Below, piece after piece: positions 7,449 to 13,922 of a stretch of 28,158 nucleotides of DNA. A program made the translations under genes and the position numbers. Every line of letters begins with the position of its first letter. The stretch's first letter is position 1. This stretch comes from HGM04593 sp045578665 (lineage in GTDB: Bacteria > Bacteroidota > Bacteroidia > Bacteroidales > Bacteroidaceae), in assembly GCA_045578665.1 (NCBI GenBank), contig JAZNKR010000112.1, forward strand, positions 1 to 28,158, in the 5' to 3' direction. The notes under the pieces are model-generated. The model was given only the letters and a program-made list of their open reading frames with translations. It ran no database searches and was not told the origin of the DNA.

Positions 7449-7634
7449 TTATTCGCCTTCGCTGATACTTCTTCTGCCGAAGATGATGTATGCAATCAAT
7501 CCTGCAATCATTGTGGCAAGTGCACCGAATTGTACAGAATTGTTGTTTGTCCAACCCAAGAAGTAGCTAAGTATCAGAACTACTGCTGCAATCACAATGA
7601 TGGCAAGACTAAGCATTTTAAGATTTGAATTCAT
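7449..7634 (-). CDS. Small two-helix membrane protein
   Basis: The 61-residue protein is mostly two hydrophobic helices: roughly 8-26 (LSLAIIVIAAVVLILSYFL) and 33-51 (ATMIAGLIAYIIFG region). They are separated by a polar GWTNNNSV turn and end with a charged tail, GRRSISEGE. The ATG at 7634 (MNSNLKML) is preferred because the longer in-frame start at 7679 would begin before the putative promoter and add an unlikely N-terminus. Similar short membrane proteins are common in Bacteroidales, but I do not recognise a function. It is not obviously in an operon, since a hairpin follows it. Confidence 0.7.
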   Translation of the reverse strand: MNSNLKMLSLAIIVIAAVVLILSYFLGWTNNNSVQFGALATMIAGLIAYIIFGRRSISEGE

Positions 7635-7668
7635 GATATGTATATGATTAATTGTTATTTTCCGACTA

Positions 7669-7700
7669 CAAAGTAACACATAATTATTCAGAGAAAGAAA
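7669..7700 (-). promoter_or_regulatory. Possible promoter of the small membrane protein
   Basis: On the minus strand TTACTTTG (7676-7669) lies 20 nt after TTTC (7700-7697). Each box has one mismatch to the Bacteroidota consensus. The leader to the ATG at 7634 would be about 30 nt. Confidence 0.4.
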
Positions 7701-7844
7701 TTTTTTCCTTAAAATTCTGAGAAGTATTCTGATTTTTGTTGTAATTTTCTTTCAAATATTAGGAATTATTCTCTGATAGCCCTGCTACAAGCTCTTCTCT
7801 TATTCAATATACAGCGTGCCGGTTGCAAAAAGATTGTGTAAAAC

Positions 7845-7875
7845 TTTGTGGAATTAAAAAAAATGCATACCTTTG
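7845..7875 (+). promoter_or_regulatory. Promoter of rpsF-rpsR-rplI
   Basis: TTTG (7845-7848), a 19 nt spacer and TACCTTTG (7868-7875) match the consensus exactly. The leader is about 40 nt. I did not find a convincing S6:S18 autoregulatory leader fold in it. Confidence 0.85.
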
Positions 7876-7921
7876 CACCCGCGTTTAGTAAAACGAATGT
7901 TTAACCTATTTATTAATTAGT

Positions 7922-8263
7922 ATGAATCAATACGAAACCGTTTTCATTTTAACTCCCGTTTTGTCTGAGGTTCAGATGAAGGAAGCGGTAGAGAAATTCA
8001 AAGGCATCCTCACTGCAGAAGGCGCGGAGATTGTCAATGAAGAGAACTGGGGTCTTAAGAAATTGGCTTACCCCATCGAGAAGAAAACAACCGGATTTTA
8101 TGTAATGTTTGAGTTCAACGCAGATCCCAAAGTTATTGCAAAGCTCGAGTTGCAGTATCGTCGTGACGAGCGCGTGATCCGTTCATTGGTTGTTAAGTTA
8201 GATAAGTATGCAGCAGAGTACGCTGCCAAGAGAAGAAGTTTAAAAGCTAAAAAGGAGGATTAA
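7922..8263 (+). CDS. rpsF: 30S ribosomal protein S6
   Basis: S6 binds the central domain of 16S rRNA together with S18 in the small-subunit platform. The 113 residues begin MNQYETVFILTPVLSE, typical of S6, include the NWGLKKLAYPI segment, and end in a Lys-rich tail usual in Bacteroidota. It leads the rpsF-rpsR-rplI operon; rpsR follows after 2 nt. Confidence 0.97.
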   Translation: MNQYETVFILTPVLSEVQMKEAVEKFKGILTAEGAEIVNEENWGLKKLAYPIEKKTTGFYVMFEFNADPKVIAKLELQYRRDERVIRSLVVKLDKYAAEYAAKRRSLKAKKED

Positions 8264-8265
8264 TT

Positions 8266-8535
8266 ATGGCACAGACACCTTCAGAAATCAGATATTTGAC
8301 TCCCCCTTCGGTAGATACCAAGAAGAAGAAATATTGCCGTTTCAAGAAGAATGGCATCAAGTATATTGATTATAAAGATCCCGAATTCTTGAAGAAATTC
8401 TTGAATGAGCAGGGCAAGTTGCTTCCCCGTCGCATTACAGGTACTTCTTTGAAATTCCAGCGTCGTATAGCACAGGCCGTTAAACGTGCTCGTCACTTGG
8501 CTTTGCTGCCTTTTGTAACTGATTTGATGAAATAA
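8266..8535 (+). CDS. rpsR: 30S ribosomal protein S18
   Basis: S18 pairs with S6 on the 30S platform. The 89-residue product contains YIDYKDPEFLKKFLNEQGKL and ends with RITGTSLKFQRRIAQAVKRA followed by a short tail, the family core. An AAGGAGG Shine-Dalgarno sequence (8252-8258) lies inside the last codons of rpsF, 7 nt before the ATG. Such a strong ribosome site is uncommon in this phylum and points to coupled translation with rpsF. Confidence 0.97.
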   Translation: MAQTPSEIRYLTPPSVDTKKKKYCRFKKNGIKYIDYKDPEFLKKFLNEQGKLLPRRITGTSLKFQRRIAQAVKRARHLALLPFVTDLMK

Positions 8536-8555
8536 TAAATTCGGAGGAACAATAT

Positions 8556-9011
8556 ATGGAAATTATACTTAAAGAAGATGTTATCAATCTTGGATACAAG
8601 AATGATATCGTTAAGGTAAAGGATGGCTATGGCCGTAACTATTTGATTCCTACCGGTAAGGCAGTTATCGCTTCACCTTCAGCAAAGAAGGCTTTGGCTG
8701 AGGAGTTGAAACAGCGTGCTCACAAATTGGCTAAGATCAAGGCAGATGCAGAGGAATTGGCTGCTAAACTTGCTCCCGTAACATTGACAATCGCTGCTAA
8801 GGTGAGCGCAACAGGTGCTATCTACGGCTCAGTAGGTGCAAACCAGATTGCCGATGAACTTGCAAAGCTCGGTTTCGAGATCGATCGCAAGATTATCACA
8901 GCAGAGGCTGCTAAGGTTGCAGGTCAGTATACAGCAACTGTGAAATTGCACAGAGAGGTTTCAGTGAAGATTCCTTTCACAGTAGTAGCAGAAGAAGAGA
9001 CAGCTGAATAA
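8556..9011 (+). CDS. rplI: 50S ribosomal protein L9
   Basis: L9 binds 23S rRNA near the base of the L1 stalk. The 151 residues begin MEIILKEDVINLGYKNDIVK, with the conserved VKDGYGRNYLIPTGKA segment (21-36), a helical linker (about 45-75) and the C-terminal domain. A GGAGG site (8542-8546) precedes the ATG. It is the last gene of the rpsF operon, with a terminator 28 nt after its stop. Confidence 0.97.
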   Translation: MEIILKEDVINLGYKNDIVKVKDGYGRNYLIPTGKAVIASPSAKKALAEELKQRAHKLAKIKADAEELAAKLAPVTLTIAAKVSATGAIYGSVGANQIADELAKLGFEIDRKIITAEAAKVAGQYTATVKLHREVSVKIPFTVVAEEETAE

Positions 9012-9038
9012 TAGCGCGAGCTTTTGATAATAGAAATA

Positions 9039-9070
9039 AAAGACCACTCGGATATCGGGTGGTCTTTTTT
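9039..9070. terminator. Bidirectional terminator between rplI and the phosphatase gene
   Basis: The stem AAGACCACTCG / CGGGTGGTCTT with a GATAT loop and one T-G pair is followed by a T tract on the plus strand. On the minus strand it is followed by TTTTATTTC. It sits between the convergent rplI operon and the 9078-10475 gene pair and can serve both. Confidence 0.85.
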
Positions 9071-9077
9071 GTGGGTG

Positions 9078-9644
9078 TTATTTGCTCGATTGTTTTATTA
9101 TCTCCTTGCGTCTTTTGAATTCCGGCGCGGGCATCGGTTCTTCTCCGTCCTTTTCGGTGAGGTATGAGTATATACGGTTCAGCACCCGATTGATTTTGCT
9201 GGTGTCGTGCCCCGACTCTTCGCTGTAGCCTATAATTTGTGGAGGTTCCATGCCTTTGTCGGCAGCATAGAATACCCAATAGGTGCAAAGCGCTATATCC
9301 GTGCGATGGAGTCCCATTGCACAGGCGATATAGAAATTGCCGGCATCAATATGGCGGCACAGGTCGTCGAACATAGTCACCATCCTATCAATAGAATTGC
9401 ATTTGTTGTCTACGGGGTAGTGGAAATATGTCATGCCATGTTGTCTGCATTTTTCAGGCAAACTCGATTTTGTTCCATCTTCCCTAAGGTCTATGATGGT
9501 GTGTATGCCGGCTTCGCTGATAATGTCCCATGCATAGTTCTGGTGCCGCGAAGACATGGTTCTGCCTCGCACTCCGCCGTATACGGTTGCTATGTCGGGG
9601 ATGCCTGCCGATAATATCCTTTGTGTATCGAGTTTTCTGTACAT
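9078..9644 (-). CDS. Cysteine-based (CX5R) protein phosphatase-like protein
   Basis: The 188-residue protein carries the P-loop of the tyrosine/dual-specificity phosphatase superfamily: CAMGLHRT (108-115), i.e. Cys 108, five residues, then Arg 114 followed by Thr. The His that usually precedes the Cys is Ala here. A TIIDLRED segment (49-56) upstream fits the family's early beta strand with conserved Asp and Arg. Substrates could be phosphotyrosine, phosphosugars or nucleotide phosphates; the sequence does not decide. No signal peptide or membrane segment is evident. It lies 66 nt after the ZapA-NADAR gene on the same strand, so the two are probably co-transcribed and end at the 9039-9070 terminator. 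Confidence 0.75.
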   Translation of the reverse strand: MYRKLDTQRILSAGIPDIATVYGGVRGRTMSSRHQNYAWDIISEAGIHTIIDLREDGTKSSLPEKCRQHGMTYFHYPVDNKCNSIDRMVTMFDDLCRHIDAGNFYIACAMGLHRTDIALCTYWVFYAADKGMEPPQIIGYSEESGHDTSKINRVLNRIYSYLTEKDGEEPMPAPEFKRRKEIIKQSSK

Positions 9645-9710
9645 TGTTCTCCGTATGCTTTTCCGTTGTAAATCTATCGGCTTCTTAATGCTGTATTTGG
9701 GAGTCAGGTG

Positions 9711-10475
9711 CTATACCGATTTCTCCATGAGTTCCTGCTCTTTGTCGCGTTTGTCGTAATTGTCGCGTAGTTCGGTCAGTATACTGCAATATTCCGCAGT
9801 TGTCAGTATGGTTCTGTACGATGAGGTCTCGCCACTGCTGTGTGTGAGTGTTATTCCTCTTGTCTGCATCAGTGCAGCACGGAAACGTTCGTTCTGTTCG
9901 AACATCGCGAGGTAGGCACGTCGCAACAGCTGTTGGAATTCTTCCCCTTGCCGGTCTATCGCTTTCCCCTTCCACCATATAATCTGGTCGGTCTGCCATG
10001 AGGTTACACTCATCTTTCTGGCATTGCCTCCCTTCATGCTGCATATCTGACGTTGCTTGTCGGGTTCTTTACGCTTCAGGGATTGAAGAAATCCTTCCAT
10101 GCTTCCGCAAAGCATCCCGTCGAAGCGAAAACCGTTGCTGCACATGTTGCTCAATACGTTTGATGGATAGAGCCCGTTCGAACGGATGTCCAACGTGTTT
10201 GTCTCGGGGTCATACATATCTTTCAGTGTGTGTCCGTTGCGGGACGTTCCTATATACTCATCCTTACCCGATTCCTCCATTTGTTTCTCTATTGCCAGAT
10301 ATGCCAAGATGGTGGGGGTATCAAGAGCGGGGTACTCTTCTTTAATCCCGTTGGCGCGTTCATTCACAATCTTTGCCGCATGACGCACTTTCGCCTCCTC
10401 CTTTTCTGTTGTAACAAATGGCATAGCCTTGTCCAATATCTGCAGGTTGATTATCTTTTTATCTTCCTTTTTCAT
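9711..10475 (-). CDS. Putative ZapA-like / NADAR fusion protein
   Basis: The 254-residue product seems to have two parts. Residues 7-68 resemble the cell-division protein ZapA: a beta-strand-like INLQIL start, then VRHAAKIVNERANGIKEEYPALD and an alanine-rich helix. Residues 98-240 match the NADAR (YbiA, DUF1768) family: LSNM (108-111), FRFDG (116-120), SMEGFLQSLK (125-134), paired Trp at 167-168, then AMFEQNERFRAALMQT (190-205). The last aligns with KFEQHAELRALLLAT of E. coli YbiA. Glu 127 falls where YbiA has its conserved Glu (SEHYFQ). The usual GxNxLGxxLM end is replaced by LTTAEYCSILTELR. NADAR proteins cleave N-glycosidic bonds, in riboflavin intermediates (YbiA) or ADP-ribosylated guanine. 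The ATG at 10475 lies 3 bp from MITE copy B, so the native 5' region may be lost. The NADAR call is firmer than the ZapA call. Confidence 0.75.
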   Translation of the reverse strand: MKKEDKKIINLQILDKAMPFVTTEKEEAKVRHAAKIVNERANGIKEEYPALDTPTILAYLAIEKQMEESGKDEYIGTSRNGHTLKDMYDPETNTLDIRSNGLYPSNVLSNMCSNGFRFDGMLCGSMEGFLQSLKRKEPDKQRQICSMKGGNARKMSVTSWQTDQIIWWKGKAIDRQGEEFQQLLRRAYLAMFEQNERFRAALMQTRGITLTHSSGETSSYRTILTTAEYCSILTELRDNYDKRDKEQELMEKSV

Positions 10476-10478
10476 AAT

Positions 10479-10840
10479 ATTACTGTCCGGTAAACATGCT
10501 TAAGCCCTTAAGGTTCTATTCTTTAAGTTGCTACAAGCCCCATTGTTTCATTGAGAGATTCATTGCTTCATTGATGCGCATTAAGCTTTTAGGCAGACTG
10601 CGCCAATGACTTTTGGACAGAGGCGAGGACTGTTTGAGCGAGCGTAGCGAGTGAGTTCCGCAGCCCCAAAAGTCATCAGCTGAGGCTGCCGTTAAGAAAG
10701 CGCCCATGCGCAGAGCTTTTTGGTTCTTTTTGTCGGCACAAAAAGAACGTAAACTTTGTTTAAATCAATATAACTAAAAACTGCCATTAAATAAATACTG
10801 TTTAGCCAAAAACAATTAGAAATTTTTACCGGACACTAAT
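10479..10840 (-). mobile_element. MITE-like element, copy B (362 bp, inverted to copy A)
   Basis: Ends are ATTACTGTCCGGTAAA (10479-10494) and its complement with one mismatch (10825-10840). The reverse complement matches copy A (200-710) almost throughout, including the hairpin GTTCTTTTTGT-CGGC-ACAAAAAGAAC (10723-10748), but lacks copy A's 412-560. It sits 3 bp upstream of the ZapA-NADAR start codon and 16 bp past the GH97 stop codon, filling this gap. AAT occurs directly outside both ends, a possible short target duplication. There is no transposase gene. No consensus TAnnTTTG promoter is visible at the end facing the ZapA-NADAR gene. Confidence 0.75.
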
Positions 10841-10856
10841 AATTGTAGAAAGACAG

Positions 10857-12803
10857 CTATTCAATGACAGCGGCAAAGCCACCATTCTTCACCATCTTTA
10901 TCTCTATGGTGCTGTTCTTTGAAACTTTCTTTTCCACCTTATTGTAGTGCATAGCCTGACGGTCGGCATTGATACCATCTTTGAAACCGGTAAGTTTGTA
11001 CTCGCCATCGCCGAGGAAATCGAGCTTCACGTTAAAGACGCGCTCGCCCTGCTCACCGTTGCAGATGCCACCGACGAACCACCTGTTACCTTTGCGTTTG
11101 GCAACGATTATATACTTGCCCACCTCAGTCTCCAGGGCACGGGTCTCATCCCAGGTTGTAGGTACAGAAGCTATATAACGTGCGCAATCGTCGTTCTTGT
11201 AATACTCGGCAGGATTGTCTGCCAACATCTGTATACCGCTTTCGAGCACCACATAAAGAGCCATCTGGAATGCGCGTGTACCCGAAGCCGCAGAATTGGG
11301 GCGACTGCCCTGATAATTGTCGGGCTGACGGTTATTCATACCACCGGGAGTGAAATCGGCTGCACCCACAGCGTTGCGGATGAAGGGAAGGTAAAGAGTA
11401 TTTTCGGGACGACAACCACCCATCTGTTCAAGACCGTTCACACCCTCGTAAGACAAAAGGTTGGGATACTCATACTCCAATCCCGAAGGGGTAAACGAAC
11501 CGTGCATATCCACAAGGAGCTTATGCTTTGCAGCCTCTTCTACAACACGTTTGTAGAAATTTACCATCCACTGGTCGGAGTGCTCCATGAAGTCGATTTT
11601 CACACCGGCAACACCCCACTCGGCATACTTTTCGAAAAGAGTGAAATCCTTCTCCACTGTGAGCCAGGGTAACCAGATAATTACACCTACACCCTTCGAT
11701 TTTGCATACGCTATGAGTTTGTCGAGCTTCATCTCGGGCTTAGCCTTATAAGGGTCGCGTGTATTCTCCGCCCATCCCTCGTCGAGAAGAATATATTCGA
11801 CACCATATTTTGCTGCAAAATCGACATAATAGGCATAAGTATCATAATTATTGCCTGCACGGAAAGTAACCTCCGGACCGTAAGGAACAGCACCGTTCCA
11901 CCACTCCCAGCTTACCTGACCGGGCTTTATCCAATCAGTCTCTTTGAATGCCGGACGGCGTGCCAGCTGCACTGGCACTGTCTGTTCTATAATACCTTTG
12001 GAATCGGTAATCACCACAAAACGCCACGGGAAAGTACGCTTGCCCTGAGTCTTGGCAATGTAGTGTCCCGTTTCGGTTATTATCTCACCGCGGTCGCCCC
12101 ACGGTTCCCACGTGATGGGTGCAGAGGGAAGAGCGGCAGATATACCCTTGTAATTACCCTTGAGGAAAAGACGCGGGTAGTCATCCACATCGCTCTCGCC
12201 AATGAGCAACTGGCTGTCGCCCTCGCCCGAAAGAAGCATAGGCACAGTTGCCAAACGGTTGTGTCTTATCCATTCGTTTGCCGACTTATGCTGATAACGC
12301 TCCTCGTAAGCAGTGTTGAAGGAGCCGCACTGCTGGTAGTGGGCAGTAAATCCGCTCTCGGGGACAATTGTGAAATGTTCGTTGTCGACAAGAATCTCAC
12401 CCCTCATATTGGTAACAAAGCGATAGGCAACAGCATTGTCCATCACACGCATCTCCACTTTGCACGAACCGAAGTTCATCACTGCCTCGGTATATTTGCT
12501 CTCTATGATAGAGAACTTCAGCGGAACGACAGGAGCTATTGTCTCGCTCACACTCTTCTGTTTCACACTCTTTACGGCAGCCTGTCCGGCAAGTGTCTTT
12601 CCATCGACGATGAGTCTGATGTCTTTTACAGAATAGACCTTCTTGCCGTTTTTGCTCACAGTCCAACCGAACCCACCCTTTCCTGTGCGCAGATCTACTG
12701 AAATACTCTTGTCCGGCGAAAGAATCTTCTCATCGGCACGTACCACCTGCGGCACAAAAGCGGCAAGTAGCAACATGGAAGCAATTACGATAAATTTTTT
12801 CAT
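10857..12803 (-). CDS. GH97 family alpha-glycosidase, secreted
   Basis: The 648-residue protein is a glycoside hydrolase family 97 member, the SusB family, which attacks alpha-glucosidic or alpha-galactosidic bonds. It has the three expected parts: an N-terminal beta domain (about 25-270), a central (beta/alpha)8 barrel with WEWWNGA, ILLDEGW, GVAGVKIDFMEHSDQW and DMHGSFTPSGLEYEYPN, and a short C-terminal beta domain. A signal peptide (MKKFIVIASMLLLAAF... cleaved near VRA-D, residue 23) sends it to the periplasm or outer membrane face. Retaining versus inverting type was not decided. The ATG at 12803 is chosen because an upstream in-frame start would overlap the methyltransferase gene and bury the signal peptide. 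It lies 25 nt behind that gene, likely in one transcript. Confidence 0.9.
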   Translation of the reverse strand: MKKFIVIASMLLLAAFVPQVVRADEKILSPDKSISVDLRTGKGGFGWTVSKNGKKVYSVKDIRLIVDGKTLAGQAAVKSVKQKSVSETIAPVVPLKFSIIESKYTEAVMNFGSCKVEMRVMDNAVAYRFVTNMRGEILVDNEHFTIVPESGFTAHYQQCGSFNTAYEERYQHKSANEWIRHNRLATVPMLLSGEGDSQLLIGESDVDDYPRLFLKGNYKGISAALPSAPITWEPWGDRGEIITETGHYIAKTQGKRTFPWRFVVITDSKGIIEQTVPVQLARRPAFKETDWIKPGQVSWEWWNGAVPYGPEVTFRAGNNYDTYAYYVDFAAKYGVEYILLDEGWAENTRDPYKAKPEMKLDKLIAYAKSKGVGVIIWLPWLTVEKDFTLFEKYAEWGVAGVKIDFMEHSDQWMVNFYKRVVEEAAKHKLLVDMHGSFTPSGLEYEYPNLLSYEGVNGLEQMGGCRPENTLYLPFIRNAVGAADFTPGGMNNRQPDNYQGSRPNSAASGTRAFQMALYVVLESGIQMLADNPAEYYKNDDCARYIASVPTTWDETRALETEVGKYIIVAKRKGNRWFVGGICNGEQGERVFNVKLDFLGDGEYKLTGFKDGINADRQAMHYNKVEKKVSKNSTIEIKMVKNGGFAAVIE

Positions 12804-12828
12804 AGTAACTTTGTGTATTAGAAGCTGT

Positions 12829-13593
12829 TTAGTTAAAATTTCTTCTTCTGAACTCGCTGCATACGATAGCCGTAGCCGTCGACACATTGAGCGACTCCGA
12901 CGTTACACGTCCCTGCGGAAAATTGGGTATAAGAATCTTTTTGTCTATAAACCTTTCACACTCGGCACCTATACCGTTACCCTCGTTACCCATAACAATG
13001 ATGCCGGTTGAGGAGAGCTTGTACCCATATATATTCTCTCCCGAAAGGAATGTCCCGTAGACAGGAATCTGCTCTTTCTGTGCAGCACACAAGAAATCGG
13101 GCAAATCGACATAGTGCACATTCACCCTTGCCAAAGCCCCCATAGTAGCCTGCACCGTCTTGGGGTTGTAGACATCGACAGTGCCTATGGAGCAAAAGAC
13201 GTTCTCTATGCCGAACCAGTCTGCTATTCTGATAATTGTGCCAAGATTTCCGGGGTCCTGTACATCGTCGAGCGCAAGACACAACTCACGACCCGCAACC
13301 GAAAAATCACAATCCTCATTACGCTGACGGAACAGAGCCATAATACCTTGAGGCGTACGCAGGAAACTCGCCTTTTTCAGTTCTTCGTCGTCAGCCTCTA
13401 CAATCTCTGTTCCAATAAGAGCTGGCAATGACGCAATGAAACGCTTAGTAGCAATAAGTTTCACACATTCCATCCCCGCAGCAAGCAGGTCGAAGACAAT
13501 CTTCTCGCCCTCAGCCACAAAAAGTCCACTCTCCTTGCGATGCTTCTTCAACTCCAGAGAACGTATAAGTTTAATAAGATTTTTGCTAATCAT
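12829..13593 (-). CDS. SpoU/TrmH family RNA 2'-O-methyltransferase
   Basis: The 254-residue protein has the SPOUT methyltransferase motifs in order: ALDDVQDPGNLGTIIRIADWFG (107-128), IVMGNEGNGIG (199-209) and LIPNFPQGRVTSESLNVSTAT (221-241, the knot and SAM-binding loop). The N-terminal 90 residues match the L30e-like substrate-binding domain. Family members methylate ribose in rRNA (RlmB type) or tRNA (TrmH type); the target cannot be read here, though the N-terminal domain favours rRNA. It is transcribed leftward from a promoter within the tandem repeat array and diverges from tamL. The GH97 gene follows after 25 nt. Confidence 0.9.
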   Translation of the reverse strand: MISKNLIKLIRSLELKKHRKESGLFVAEGEKIVFDLLAAGMECVKLIATKRFIASLPALIGTEIVEADDEELKKASFLRTPQGIMALFRQRNEDCDFSVAGRELCLALDDVQDPGNLGTIIRIADWFGIENVFCSIGTVDVYNPKTVQATMGALARVNVHYVDLPDFLCAAQKEQIPVYGTFLSGENIYGYKLSSTGIIVMGNEGNGIGAECERFIDKKILIPNFPQGRVTSESLNVSTATAIVCSEFRRRNFN

Positions 13594-13612
13594 ATATTTT
13601 CATAGTTTACTG

Positions 13613-13644
13613 CAAATATAGTGAAAGGCGAGTGGAGAAGAAAA
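13613..13644 (-). promoter_or_regulatory. Promoter of the methyltransferase gene, inside a repeat unit
   Basis: On the minus strand TATATTTG (13620-13613), an exact -7 match, lies 20 nt after TTTT (13644-13641). The TTTT is the edge of the palindrome at 13641-13660, so the palindrome overlaps the -33 position. The leader would be only about 10-15 nt. Confidence 0.6.
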
Positions 13645-13899
13645 CAAATTTATTTGTTTTTTATCCCGAGCCGCATCCTATATTATATAAATATAGTGAA
13701 AGGCGAGCGGAGAAGAAAACAAGTTTACTTGTTTTTTATCCCGAGCCGCATCCTATATTCGGGGTTTACCTCAAATATACATACAAACGAGCGAGAAATA
13801 TGAAATTTATTTCAATGTTTCTCACCGCGAGTACAGTATATATTCGGGGTTTACCGCAAATATAGTGAAAGGCGAGCGGAGAAAAAACAAAAAAAACAC

Positions 13900-13907
13900 T
13901 ATCTTTG
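13900..13907 (+). promoter_or_regulatory. -7 box of the tamL gene
   Basis: TATCTTTG at 13900-13907 is a consensus -7 box 15 nt before the ATG at 13923. No TTTG is seen at the -33 position, which falls in the GGCGAGCGGAG part of the fourth repeat unit. Confidence 0.65.
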
Positions 13908-13922
13908 CAAATTGGCGGTAAA

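Larger units (their letters stand above)
13613..13907. repeat. Four tandem 75-85 bp palindromic repeat units between divergent genes
   Basis: Units start at 13613, 13688, 13772 and 13857 with CAAATATA (TAAATATA in the second). Units 1 and 2 continue GTGAAAGGCGAG(C/T)GGAGAAG, a palindrome and TTATCCCGAGCCGCATCCTATATT. Cores: AAAACAAAT-TT-ATTTGTTTT (13641-13660), AAAACAAGT-TT-ACTTGTTTT (13716-13735) and TGAAAT-TT-ATTTCA within a longer GAGAAA/TTTCTC stem (13793-13822). The fourth unit is cut off after its left arm and merges with the tamL promoter. GGGGTTTACC precedes units 3 and 4. This array makes up nearly all of the 329 bp between the divergent genes; no coding capacity is credible. Confidence 0.85.

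Noticed and set aside
7876..7921. S6:S18 autoregulatory leader before rpsF
   Set aside because: I could not fold a convincing stem with the known CCG-bulge feature in this short AT-rich leader.
10947..11672. Plus-strand frame (241 codons) opposite the GH97 gene
   Set aside because: Antisense shadow of a clear GH97 coding region, with no promoter or known domain.
13613..13865. Small frames running through the tandem repeats
   Set aside because: They simply translate the repeat twice and lack start signals or homology.
13613..13907. Tandem repeats considered as a CRISPR array
   Set aside because: The spacing is 75-85 bp, the between-repeat sequence is itself repeated, the units are palindromic promoters rather than repeat-spacer units, and no cas genes are present.
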